This document shows positions 1 through 10,395 of a stretch of 64,000 nucleotides of DNA, in pieces (positions within the stretch are counted from its first letter, which is position 1; each line of letters starts with the position of its first letter). The notes under the pieces were generated by a model that was not told the DNA's origin, searched no databases, and saw nothing but the letters and a program-made list of their open reading frames with translations. A program made the position numbers and the translations under genes. The stretch comes from Daucus carota subsp. sativus (Eukaryota > Streptophyta > Magnoliopsida > Apiales > Apiaceae): positions 9,072,432-9,136,431 of the forward strand of contig NC_030389.2 of the NCBI RefSeq assembly GCF_001625215.2. The letters run 5' to 3'.

Positions 1-77
1 GTTATTTGTTTATAGATAGATATATAGGGCTTTATATTGCGAACTCGGTTAAAGTCTTTTTGTATAATCTATTTAAA

Positions 78-392
78 TTATTGTGTTCCTTTCGAGAGAG
101 TGCCATCGCAGATGCAAAAGACACCAAATCTCAATTGAAAAATCTGGGAAGAAAAATCTATACTGGATGGGTCATCGAACCTCAATCTCTTCCCTCTTAG
201 TGCGCTTTTTTTTTTTGATATGTGCTTCCTAACCTTTTCCGGCGTGTCTTCAACCATTTCATATTTATCCAGATAATCTTCGATTATGTGTGTACGCAGA
301 TCTACAACTGGGGCTTGCAAAGATGGAGAAGAAACAATATCAGAATCATCATCAGATACTGGGGCTGAGTTTTGTATGAGTTGTGATTCCAT
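78..392 (-). CDS. Possible first coding exon of an unrecognised gene leaving the window on the left
   Basis: An ATG at 392 opens a frame of 104 codons on the minus strand. The first 86 or so residues look like real protein: an acidic start (SDDDSDIV), then a charged stretch with EDYLDKYEMVEDTPEKVRKH and a basic KHISKKKSALRGKRLR patch that could be nuclear-targeting. After about residue 86 the composition turns less protein-like. A GT donor at 124/123 (exon end at 125, phase 1) would stop the exon there. I do not recognise the family. The rest of the gene would lie outside the window, so neither the splice site nor the reading can be confirmed. It could equally be a chance frame. Confidence 0.3.
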   Translation of the reverse strand: MESQLIQNSAPVSDDDSDIVSSPSLQAPVVDLRTHIIEDYLDKYEMVEDTPEKVRKHISKKKSALRGKRLRFDDPSSIDFSSQIFQLRFGVFCICDGTLSKGTQ

Positions 393-828
393 AAAACAAG
401 TTTAATTGAAGGTAAAAGATATAGATGGAGCAAAAACAGAACATATGTATTTTAGGGTTCATGAGAAATGGATGAGGGGGAGAGACGAGATATTGGATAT
501 CGGAGTTTAAAGTGTGTTTTTAATCAACGTATGTGTTTAATTAACGTGTGTGATTAATTAAAAAAGAGATCAAGATATAACAAAGTAATTTGTGGGATAA
601 TCAAATGAAGTTTATAATAATATAAAGGGGCGTTTGGTTCGTTTCGGGGAAACAGAATGAAATGCGGAAAGGGAAACATGGAGAAAGAAAATTAATGATC
701 CTGAATTGTTTTACTTGTTTGATTTTGATCCAGAAACGAAATGAAAAATTATATGACAAATTTTAAATATGATTTTTACGATATTATATTATTCTAAAAT
801 TTTAATAATCTTTTTGATATATACAGGG

Positions 829-1333
829 AGATGACCAAATATAAACCAATATTAGCCTAAAAACCTAAAAGCTAATTTTAAAATTTTAAAATATCTCCTT
901 ATACTTTTTAAAACTTACAATATACGCCCTAGTCGTCATATCAATCTTTCAAAATTTACACTTTCTATCCAAATGCCATGTCATCAATGGGGCCCACCTA
1001 GATGCCATGTCATTTGCCACGTTAGCTAACACACCAGCATTGAGGGCCCACTCAAACCGCCATGTCAACATTGGGCCACCAGGACTGCCACATCATTATG
1101 ACGTCACTGCCATGCCAGCAGAGTATTGACATGGCAACTACCAAATCAACAGTCCCACCACATCAGCACTATGCCTGCTGCCACGTCAGCAGTGGTGCCT
1201 AAAAATTAAAAAATATATGAAGTAATGAAGTGAAGTCCAATTAGCAATCATGGAGTGGGTTTAGTAAAATTGGGAATGTACAGTGTGCCTAGTTGTTTTT
1301 AGTTTGCAAGCTAATTTGGTTTGTATTTCAAAA
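829..1333. mobile_element. MITE-like element with a CACGTCAGCA minisatellite core
   Basis: The left end (ACCAAATATAAACCAATATT) and the reversed right end (AAATACAAACCAAATTAGC) form imperfect inverted repeats. These ends resemble the ends of the elements at 5799-6372, 44838-45272 and 52497-53073, so all four belong to one loose superfamily. The centre, 960-1195, is a GC-richer array of degenerate units around GCCACGTCAGCA and GCCATGTCA. No coding frame is present. Confidence 0.6.
960..1195. repeat. Degenerate minisatellite with TGCCACGTCAGCA-like units
   Basis: At least ten irregular units of the type GCCA(T/C)GTCA(G/T)CA occur, often followed by GTGGG or GGGCCC. The same array recurs at 44990-45180 in a related element. 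Each unit carries an ACGTCA or ATGTCA core, the half-site bound by plant TGA/bZIP factors. Regulatory activity is only a conjecture. Confidence 0.7.
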
Positions 1334-1612
1334 ACATTTTACATATTATTTCTGTTTCTTTAATGATTATATACATAAATAATAAATGAAAAGTAAAAAA
1401 AAATTGGAAAAAGAAAGGAAATACATAGTGAGGGGTGGAAAAGAGGTTGGTTAAACTCAAAACTAAAAAAGGGTGAAAAGTAATGAAATTTCTAATAAAA
1501 CAAATATTTGTAGAGGAATCATTTTAATTATTTCTCTTTCCGTCTTTCCCTTTCTCAATTATCCCAAAACAAACTGACATGATTTTATCATTTTGGGTAA
1601 GTAAAAAAAATA

Positions 1613-1844
1613 CTCCCTCCGTTCCTTTATGTTAGTCAATTTGACTTTTTGCACATATTTTGAGATGAAAAAAACATATTTCTATAAATTATTTTTCAAA
1701 TGTTCTTTTTATGAATAAAAATATAGATGCTAAATTTTTATTCAGTAAAATAAAATTTGAAAAATAATATGTAAAAGGATGTTTTTTTGTACAACTAAAA
1801 TTACGTGCACAAAGTGAAAGTGACCAACATAAAGGAACGGAGCT
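1613..1844. mobile_element. Stowaway-like MITE
   Basis: The left end is CTCCCTCCGTTCCTTTATG after a TA, and the right end in reverse reads GCTCCGTTCCTTTATGTTGG. The arms pair over at least 40 bases (TTAGTCAATTTGACTTT against GTGACCAACATAAAGG). This is the typical Tc1/mariner-derived plant MITE. It is non-coding. Confidence 0.75.
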
Positions 1845-2264
1845 TAGCTATATGGTGTCCTAAGCTATTATAATAAGGAATATGATATAAAAGATAACTC
1901 CAGCAGAGTCCTAGCAGTTCCTTAAAAAGTTAGGATGCCCACTTCATTCCTCATTTTTAAGGATTGTGAAACCATTCCTCATATTATTTTGAACAATAAG
2001 ATATTCACCTTCACTCCTTTTTTTCTCACTCTTTCCCTCATTTCTCTCGCCTACTTACAAGTTGAATATAATATTATAATAATAATATGGAATACAAATA
2101 GGGAATGTTGTTGGAGTTCCCATTGAATAAAATGTAGTAATTTTTTTAAAAATTACATATTTTATTATATATTTAGGGAATATGTTAAAACTCTGCCGTG
2201 GATGATTTCAGCTCAAAGCGGAAAGCGTAAAGAATCTTAGGATAAAGAATCTGAGGGTACCATT
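1845..2264. other. AT-rich intergenic stretch
   Basis: There is no gene or clear repeat. One 63-codon frame on the plus strand has no protein-like character. The last eight bases (GTACCATT) are the left target duplication of the next element. Confidence 0.6.
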
Positions 2265-2955
2265 TAGGGGTGTGCACGGGTCGGTTCGGCTCGGTTTTTA
2301 CCAAAAACCGTTACCGAACCGTGTATGTCGGTTCGGTTCGGTTTCTAGGTATTAACCGTAACCGAACCGTTCGGAACGGTTTTTCTCGGTTCGGTTAACC
2401 GTTTGTCGGTTTCGGTTTTTTTCGGTTTTCAAATTTCATAATTTATTCTCTTTAATATCGTGCTAATAAAAAATTATAAAAATCATATCAACATTGTGAT
2501 AAAAATTATGAAAATCATATTAACAGTGCAAAAATTAATTAAAGGCAGTGGACATATTGATATTAAAGCATTAAAATGATGGCAAGATTGAACAAACTTT
2601 TTCTTTTAAAACTTGAAACTCAGGACACAGGGAGTAGACTACATCTTTTGTTACTGTAGACCTGCAGACCATCTTGATACAAGGGAATCGATAACCAGTA
2701 ATCACTAATGCACTGATCATCTATTAAATAAAATATAAATGTATATAGTCACTAGCACAATCTGTATATAATAAATAAATATATATTAAATATTTTAAAT
2801 TAATATTAGCGGTTCAGTTATAGGGGTAAAACCGTAACCGTCGGTTCGGTTAGGCTACGGTTTTTTTCGGTTTTTGTCGGTTTCGATTTTTTCCGGTGTG
2901 GTTTTTCGGTTTTTCGGCTCAGTTTCGGTTTTTTGGTTTTTTTTGCTCAGCCCTG
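2265..2955. mobile_element. Non-autonomous hAT-like element rich in CGGTTCGG
   Basis: The left terminus TAGGGGTGTGCACGGGTCGG and the reversed right terminus CAGGGCTGAGCAAAAAAAAC are flanked by an exact 8-bp duplication, GTACCATT (2257-2264 and 2956-2963). Both subterminal zones are packed with CGGTTCGGTT motifs, and the middle is plain AT-rich sequence. The 8-bp duplication and the C/TAGGG ends fit the hAT superfamily. It ends 177 bp before the TTL start codon, so it lies in or next to that promoter. Confidence 0.8.
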
Positions 2956-3132
2956 GTACCATTTTTAACCATAAATAAAGGTGGAAGGAATTTTACTTAT
3001 TATTCAGGTCCGGGCCCAGAAGCTGACCCGAGTGGACTGACATCACGGGTCGGAAAGCTAGTTGAGTTCTGTGATCTGAGTTTCAATACAGACAGTGCGC
3101 GAGTGTTCTGTCGGGAAGCTCTCTAGTGAAAA

Positions 3133-4792
3133 ATGGAGGGTGTGTTTGGCGAGGCGGAATATCTAGCATGTTGTGGAAGCCACAAATTTGCAAAACAAAT
3201 GGTGGAATCTGGTCCTTTCTCTTCACTTGAGCAAGCTATTAGTGCTGCTACTCACATCTGGTTCAATCAAGTATGTCTCCTTGGAGCCTTATCCCTCTCT
3301 GTCTTTGTATATTTGTTAATTTTGTGTTAATTTTGTATAGATATGTATATGTAGGTTGATGTTAATGGTTGGCTTGAAGCCTTTGGTGCTCATCCTCAGA
3401 TCGGTCAATCTCCTTCTAATGATCATAAAAGTCCTACTAGTGCTCAGTTCAGTCTCTCTCTCTCTCTCTCTCTGTCCCCCTCTCCCTCTCCCTCCCTCCC
3501 TCCCTCCCTCTCTCTCTCTCTCTCCCCCTCCCTCCCTCTCTCCCTCCCCCCTCTCTCTCCCTCCCTCCCTCTCTCCCTCTGATTGCGGCTACTTGTGTAA
3601 TTTTGTATTTTACATCCAATTCTGTAATTGCCAAACTTTGGGTGTGGGCTAAAATCTTATGTTAATCAGCTATGTTATTGTTTTGATATGTTTTAATATA
3701 TATTTAAGTTTTCTTAAAGATAATTGTGAAATATGTTTGGTTTGGAAGAGAAGGGTGTTTGGGCTAAAATCTCAAGTTCATGATTGTACTTATTATGTAC
3801 TACCCGTGTTGGACTAATTTTACTAGTTCTATTTGTGCTGTATGATGGTAAAAGTCTAATTATTGCCTTTGTTGTCTAATTAATATTCGCCTAGTTGATT
3901 AATACCTGTTATCCTTCCTTAGCATGTCGACAATTCTAGATCTTTTGCCTTGATGTAATTTTTTTTCGGATGCTTCAGCCTTGTCCGTCCTCCCTCAAAT
4001 TCAGTTCTCCCAGTGAGGCTAGTTAGGAAAAAGAACCTTCTCTTTCGGATTGTGCTGTGCAACCAAAGCTCCAATGCTATCTTAAATTACTACTCTTCGA
4101 TCACTAGCTGTTACAGAAAGCACTAACAATGTATATAAAGCTAAATTAGCTGCATTAGTATGGAGTTTTATAATATTAGGTGGTTAAAATATAAGTCGGC
4201 AGTGAAAGAAGTGAACTATAATGAAGGCTCTCCTCAATGAATTAAAGGTAGTGATTTCTATGGTTTCAAATTTTATAATTAAAATAAAAGTTATGATTTA
4301 TATGGGCCCGGCCTGCATTGATGTCTAGCATGTTTACTGCTATACTATAATCTTGCTTCACCAACTCAAGTTAGGAATTACATTTTATATTGGCCACTAA
4401 TATTCTCATGTTACTCTCTTTTGAACATGAACTTGGAATACTGACTAATGAGTACATTTATTAGTCTCACTTTTTGAGCCTGTATCGTCCAATATTTATT
4501 TCTTGATCTAACTAGTTGAATATCATTTTTGTAGGTGGAGCAAGGGGGAACAATCAACTGCAATAGCCACTGCTACTGATTCTACCTTGCAGGTGATTCC
4601 TTTCCCCGCAAATGAAATATAATATATCATACTGTAAGAATTAAGATAGCACTTAGCAAACAAAGAAAAAGAATGAAGATAGTAAGGTACAGAAGAAACA
4701 GAGGGATTTAGATAACTTCCGAAAAAAAGATTAGCAGAGAAAATAGGATTAACTAGTACTGGTGACTTACTTTTGTGATAGGTTTGGGAAAA

Positions 4793-4855
<63 letters not shown>

Positions 4856-5738
4856 ATTACAATTTAATATGCATCTATATAACGATGCCAGCTACTACCT
4901 GTAATTGGTGCTGCGGTGATTTGCTTAGCTAAAGAAAAAGAAAAGGATTAGTTACTTTTGTGATAGGTTTTCTTACTACTACTGACTTACTTTTGTGATA
5001 GGTTTTCTTGAACAGTCTCTCTCTCTCTCTCCCCCCCCCCTCTCTCTCTCTTTCTCTCTCTCACACACACACACACAAAATATCAAAGTTAAATATGCAT
5101 CTATATAATGATGCCAGCTACTACCTGTAATCGGTGCTGTGGAGATTTGCATGAAGAATTCCATTTCTTGAGATGCTAATTTTGAATACATGCATTATCC
5201 CTCCTCTAAGCCACAGTCAATATTGTTTAATCCCTTCGACCAATTTAATGGACTTGCATTCTTATGTTGATGCTTTAAAGAATGTAGTTGCGGATGCGGC
5301 ACAACAAATATGCTACTCACTCTGCCCTGTTTTATATGAATCTTTTGCTATGTGTTCAGAAGATGTACTTGCACATAATATTTGTTTACGTAATTTTAGT
5401 ATTGTATAGAAATTCAAACTTTAAACTTTTATACAAAACAAAAATTATGAAAAAAATGTTGATACAAGTACCTTCTTTACGCCTCTTGAAATACGTGCAA
5501 AAAGTCAGGAGGTCACAATATTTTGGACGGAGGGGGGGTTGTAGTTGATATATATATGTGTTATATATATATATAATCAAATTAAAAACGGAGGGGATTT
5601 CGTGGTTTTATGTATCGGAGGGTGTATTTTAAGTGTGTGTGGTGCCTTCTAGGGGGCCATTATATTAGATTGATCTAAGGGCTTAAATTAGTTTCTAGTT
5701 TCTGTTTTAATTTTGGTTTCTTTCTGATCATTTGCATA

Positions 5739-5808
<70 letters not shown>

Positions 5809-8800
5809 CTCCAATAGAAACCAAATTAGCCTAAAAACTAAAAACCAGTTTCTGAACAGTTTTTTATCACTATTTTTAACTACAGAAATCACTAATTTGT
5901 ACATAACATATCACTAATTTATATATAGCATATCTCGTGAATATAAATATATACACACACATATATGCAACGTATATGACCATCATCTTCACCCAAATCG
6001 TAATAATGGACCTCTTACCACCATTACCAAAAGTTTCTATGACTTGCCACCATTGTCTATCATCACCAATAGTCACATACACTTTCCATCATAACTTACA
6101 AAACTAACGACTACTTACCATCATCATACAACTTCTCTTGCGGCTTCCTACCACCAAGAACCATCCTACGGATGAAATTAATCATCTATAATCGATTATC
6201 AGTAATTTAGATAAGTAGATTTTCTCAATTTTGATAATAAAAATCGCTGTTTACATACTGTATAAAAACAGTGATTAGTGCAGTATAAATTAGTGATACC
6301 CGTAGTTATAAATAGTGGTAGGGAAACTGGTTTCTAGTTTTTATTTTAAGAGTGGTTTCTATTTGATCATGAGCCTATATATATATATATATTTCATTGA
6401 AGCAGTAGTGTTGTTTGATACATAATTCACTTTTGCCGTACAGGAATTGTATGACTGGAATACTCGTTACAGACAGAAGTTTGGATTTGTTTTCTTGATT
6501 TGTGCATCTGGAAGGAGTACACCTGAAATACTTGCTGAACTAAAGGTGAAGTTAATAGATGATTTTTTTTTTGTTCTGCAACTACTAAGAGGAAAGTTGA
6601 TCTTTTCTGGTCACTATGGTATAACTCATATGATATACGTTGATTTTCTTATATCAACTCGGAGGAAGGCATCATAATCAAATCTCTTTTGTCAACTCTA
6701 CCTGACTTGTGAATTTGGACAGGAACTACCTGAATTATGCTAAAAGTTATTTCTTTTAGAATTGATGAAAGGTTGATGTTTGAGACTTTTCAGATTAACA
6801 CCGAGCACTCCTTTTTGTTGATTTGTTACAGAGACGTTATTCGAACAGACCATTTGTTGAGTTTGAGATAGCAGCACAGGAGCAAATGAAAATAACTGAA
6901 CTTCGTCTTGATAAACTCTTTTCAGCTGCAGAAAAAGCATCTACAACTAAAACTCCGTTCTCCACTGCGGGTGCCCTGACAAAAGCAGAAGGTGATTTTA
7001 CTTAAATTAGCCTTTACCATTACATATGGACATCCTTGATGGGGCATTTAGAGTTAAAAAACTGAAGTTGCTGTTGTTTTTTCTTTCCAAACTTATCTCC
7101 TGTTTGTGGATCATGATTAGAAACCTTTGAATCTGACTAATATACTTAACTAATATTGTCTTTTCAGTTTTAGTAACAATTAAAGAGCAAGAGTACCTTA
7201 TCAATCATAGTTAAAAATTCAGAGATGGCTGCTCTCCTACTTCCATCAGACATGTAAAACTTATTCAAAATCTCTCAAATTGATTTCAGCCATAGGCCAT
7301 AACTTGGGCGAATCACGGGTCTTCTTTAATATTTTATACCTTTTTTATATATGATTTTTTCGAATGTTAGTTTCTAAATAAATTAAAATAAAATATTATA
7401 AATGTTCTATTTGTATGTGTCAAACTCATGATACTTAAAATTTTAATATGTTGATGATGAGAATCGAACCTTAGACCTTTGACAACATCTTAGATATTAA
7501 AATATAGATAGCATATTCTTTTTTATTGTATCTAATGATTCTTGTTCAAGAGATCTAATGATTATAATAACAATTATAAATGAACATATTAAACTACTAA
7601 CTGATAGGCAAACAAACCAACTCATTATTTAGGCTTTAATAATATAGTATAGTATAAGTCCTTGTAACAAAGATCAAGAGTACCTTATCAATCACAGGTA
7701 AAATTTAAAGATAGCTGCTTAGAGCATCTCCAACACATTGAAACCCTTAGTTAAAAATGAATAAAAAGATACCATAAATAAAATTATAAATAATATGTTG
7801 ATACTACTCCGCTCTAACGGGCATTCTCCTTGTCTAAAAGTTTAGCTAATCTCGTAATGTTGACTATATTTGTCGAACCTTCTATAGGAAAATTCCACAT
7901 CATTTTGTACTATATTAAAATAATACTCCCTCTGTTTTGAAATATAGGTCGCTTGACTTTTTAGCACACACTTTCAAGTCTTTTGACCGCATAGCAAAAA
8001 TCATTATTTCTATTTTTTTTTAAATTATAATATTAATCATATATTTTTATTCAAAAAAAGAAAAATTTAAAAATAATAATTTTAAATATGCGGTCAAAAG
8101 ACTTAGAAGCATGTGCCAAAAAGTCAAACAACTTATATTTCAAAAAACAGAGGGAGTATGTTTTATTTCTAACAACTTGAATATGTTAACATAACATTTT
8201 TTTTCTATTAAATCATATTATGTATTATCAAATCTGGGGCGGGGCAGGTTTTTCCTGTGGGGATTAAGTGAATACCATACCCACCCCATATATATATAGG
8301 GGCAAAACAAAAAAAATCTCCCCATTTTCCTGCCCTGTTTTGCCGCCACATTAAGAAGCCTATGGCTGCTCTCTTACTTCCTGAACTAAATTAATCTCTA
8401 TACTTGTAAAATTTATTTAAAATCTCTTGAATTGCTTCAGCCTTAGCCCCATTTGTAAACAATATCTTTCATGTTTTCGTATGTGATATGGTATGTATAA
8501 AAAAAGAAGCGTTTTACTGTTTGAGTATTTAAGTGTTGAACAAGGCTTGTTTAGTAAGTGACTCAAATCTCTGAAATGATCATAGCTTATTAATATATTT
8601 ATATTGCGAAGTTAGTCCACAAACTCAATATGAAATCTGAAAAAAAAAGGTTCATATTTCATGCCAAAAGCATATAATTCTGAAAGTGGATGTTGTATGT
8701 ATGTGTACTAGTGCATTGCTTTCCCACTTCAGTCTAAATTCAACACACACACACACACACACAGGATTGGTTAGTAAGTGTATTCTGCTAGTCTATGTTA

Positions 8801-9899
8801 CCCAGACTCTTCATTTTGTCTCGAGCACGTGTCGGACACTCGACACTCGGACATGGGTATGGACACTCCGACACTTAGTTTAAGCCAAAAACATGTAAAA
8901 TTTTCAAATTATTGCCGAGTCCGACACTCCGACACGTATCCATGTTGGACACTTTTAGCCGAGTCCGGGTAACTTAGCTGCTAGTAATATAGCCACTTAC
9001 ATTTTACTTTAAGGCTACACTTGTTCCCACACAATAAAAAGAGCACTTAATCCTTAGGATTGTAGCCTGGTGGATATCTTCACTTTCGGTAACAAGTGGT
9101 TGAGGGTTCTAGTCTCAGTGGAGAAATATATATGCGTGAGTATTTAAATTACTTGATCGACCCAATTTAGAAGTCAAAGTACAAAAAAGAAAAAAAAGAG
9201 AGCTCCTTAAAAATAAATTTACAAGATTCTGTGAAAGCCTTTCACTTTCATTAGTTTCAGGTGGTAAAATATATATTCCTTTGTTTAGCTGGTGATCATT
9301 AATATTTCTGAATTGTTCATGCTACAGTTCCATCAGATATATGCTTGGTTGTATTAGTATTTTCGCTTGTTGTGTAAATGACGAAACCATATGTTTATGT
9401 CTTCATTCATTCTTAAGTGACTTGTGTTTTATGAAATTTAGAAGACCGTGTGAGCATCATCGGATCACATCTGACTTCAGCATCACATTCTTCTACCACA
9501 AAGCCATCACAAGTGTCAACTAGGACTCGTCCACCAATTACAACTCATGTCCTTGATATTGCTCGTGGACATCCTGCTTCTGGCATTGAAGTAAGATTAG
9601 AGATGTGGAAAACAGATCGGCCTCGGCCACTGTTCAGTGACTTGGGAACAAATAATTGGACATTTCAAGGGTCTTCAACTACAGACAAAGACGGACGAAG
9701 TGGCCATTTGATGACCATTGTTGATGCTCTGAATCCTGGCATTTATAGGATAAGTTTTAATACTGGCAAATACAACCCGGATGGATTTTTTCCTTTTGTA
9801 TCTATTGTGTTTGAAATAAGGGAATCCCAGAAGTTGGAGCATTTCCATGTTCCCCTTCTGCTCTCCCCATTCTCCTACTCTACATATCGCGGGAGCTAG
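3133..9899 (+). CDS. TTL: Transthyretin-like S-allantoin synthase (OHCU decarboxylase plus HIU hydrolase)
   Basis: Six exons: 3133-3270, 3355-3446, 4535-4592, 6444-6545, 6832-6991 and 9442-9899. All have GT-AG borders in matching phase and join into 335 codons. The protein converts 5-hydroxyisourate through OHCU to S-allantoin after urate oxidase. Residues 1 to about 180 form the OHCU decarboxylase domain, with HPQIG (59-63), the E-Q-S-T segment (82-85) and FGFVFLICASGR (109-120). Residues from about 213 form the hydrolase domain, with ITTHVLD (catalytic His219), DGRSG, HFHVPLL and the terminal YRGS (332-335). Between them R186-VSIIGS-HL194 fits the PTS2 consensus, as in the Arabidopsis orthologue. 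The length and domain order match that protein. Intron 2 is a CT-rich tract, and introns 3 and 5 carry MITEs and a SINE. No defects were seen. Confidence 0.95.
3447..3590. repeat. CT/CCCTCC microsatellite in TTL intron 2
   Basis: The tract is a pure pyrimidine mixture of (TC)n and (CCTC)n units starting seven bases after the donor. It creates long false frames rich in Ser/Pro/Leu on the plus strand and Glu/Arg/Gly on the minus strand. Confidence 0.9.
4757..5149. repeat. Tandem duplication with compound microsatellites in TTL intron 3
   Basis: Two units, about 4757-4922 and 4978-5149, share GACTTACTTTTGTGATAGGT at one side and GATGCCAGCTACTACCTGTA at the other. Each holds a (TC)n(AC)n tract that has since changed separately: the first gained an (AG)n tail and the second a C-run. 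Confidence 0.8.
5668..5800. repeat. MITE end fragment followed by a TA/GA microsatellite
   Basis: Positions 5679-5735 (AGTTTCTAGTTTCTGTTTTA and onwards) resemble the right end of the element just downstream. A (CATA)n, (TA)n and (GA)n run follows at 5741-5800. It lies in TTL intron 3. Confidence 0.6.
5799..6372. mobile_element. TIR MITE in TTL intron 3, sister copy at 52497-53073
   Basis: The left end reads CTCCAATAGAAACCAAATTA and the reversed right end ATCAAATAGAAACCACTCTT. The inverted repeats run about 50 bp and each is followed inward by AACCAGTTTC. It is flanked by TA-rich microsatellite on both sides, so the target duplication is ambiguous. It is nearly identical to the copy at 52.5 kb, so both moved recently. 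The minus-strand frame inside (5876-6082) is kept in both copies but does not resemble a protein. Confidence 0.85.
7926..8156. mobile_element. Stowaway-like MITE in TTL intron 5
   Basis: The ends are CTCCCTCTGTTTTGAAATAT and its complement, flanked by TA at 7924-7925 and 8157-8158. The inverted arms reach across most of the element (GACTTTTTAGCACA against TGTGCCAAAAAGTC). Confidence 0.85.
8225..8350. repeat. GGGGCGGGGCAGG-type inverted repeat
   Basis: GGGGCGGGGCAGGTTTTTCC on the left pairs loosely with CCCCATTTTCCTGCCCTGTT on the right. It is a small foldback in TTL intron 5, probably a MITE remnant. Boundaries are approximate. Confidence 0.4.
8795..8973. mobile_element. Small TIR element with GACACTCCGACAC motifs
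   Basis: GTTACCCAGACTCTTCATTT at the left pairs with the reversed right end, GTTACCCGGACTCGGCTAAA. The interior repeats CGGACACTC and CGACAC. It is a non-coding MITE-like repeat inside TTL intron 5. Confidence 0.65.
9045..9200 (+). mobile_element. tRNA-derived SINE in TTL intron 5
   Basis: An A-box-like TAGCCTGGTGG (9063-9073) and a B-box-like GGTTCTAGTCTC (9105-9116) are spaced as in a tRNA gene. They are followed by a short body and an A-rich tail (ACAAAAAAGAAAAAAAAGAG). No acceptor stem or anticodon arm can be folded, so it is a SINE rather than a tRNA gene. A rough GAGC(A/T)C..TTAA duplication flanks it. Confidence 0.55.
9442..9480 (+). promoter_or_regulatory. Alternative-acceptor cassette removing the internal PTS2 of TTL
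   Basis: Exon 6 normally starts at 9442 after an AG. A second acceptor, CTGACTTCAG, ends at 9480. Using it would delete 39 bases, exactly 13 codons and in frame, including the whole nonapeptide from R186 to L194, and would rejoin as ALA-SER-HIS. In Arabidopsis alternative splicing is known to yield forms with and without the PTS2, giving peroxisomal and cytosolic isoforms. The site seen here is consistent with that. Its use is inferred. Confidence 0.6.
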
Positions 9900-10395
9900 A
9901 CATGTTTCTAGGTGATTAATAACAGACTGTCAACTTCGTACTGTAATGTTTTTATTTGCCCAAGTCAAACTTCTAAACTATTAAGAAAGTAAAACTTACT
10001 CTTTTAAGTGGAAATATGACCCTCCCGGACTTCTTTACCTGCCAATAGTTTTTATTTTATTTATAAATGTTCATGCAAAGGATTGCATCCTCCCCACCAT
10101 AGCGTTGTATGTGTTGAAGGCATGCGACGAGAAGAGAAGAAGACATCCAGGGCTAGCCACAGCTCAACCTATTAGATTACTGTCTATGCTTATCTATATT
10201 TGTAGCATGTTGGAAATGCTTGTAATTCAAATTCAGAAAGACGTTCTCTTATTATTCATGATGCAAATACAGAACTTACAACACAGACTATTATAACTGA
10301 AAACAAGAATCGAAATCTTCCCTCCTTATTCCACAACAGAAGGTACAAACCAAACCCATCGGAGAGAACAGAACAGCTATTGAGCAACAAAGCCT
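9900..10395. other. Convergent 3' region between TTL and the first PR-10 gene
   Basis: It holds the 3' UTRs of two genes facing each other. From about 10070 the sequence matches the downstream flank of other array members (GGATTGCATCCTCCCCACC resembles 30945), so the PR-10 duplication unit begins here. No separate gene is seen. Confidence 0.6.

Larger units (their letters stand above)
628..1580. mobile_element. Degenerate inverted-repeat element enclosing a second element
   Basis: The left side begins GGGCGTTTGGTTCGTTTCGG and runs into GAAATGCGGAAAGGG. The right side, read in reverse, has CAGTTTGTTTTGGGATAATT followed by GAAAGGGAAAGACGGAAAG. The two arms look like old terminal inverted repeats about 80-100 bp long. 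The element at 829-1333 sits between them. No clear target duplication could be fixed. No coding capacity is visible. Confidence 0.4.

Noticed and set aside
3356-3652. Ser/Pro/Leu-rich frame and its Arg/Glu/Gly-rich opposite at 3449-3634
   Set aside because: Both are translations of the CT microsatellite in TTL intron 2.
5876-6082. 68-codon minus-strand frame conserved at 52571-52777
   Set aside because: It lies in a non-coding MITE. Conservation follows from recent copying, and there is no recognisable domain.
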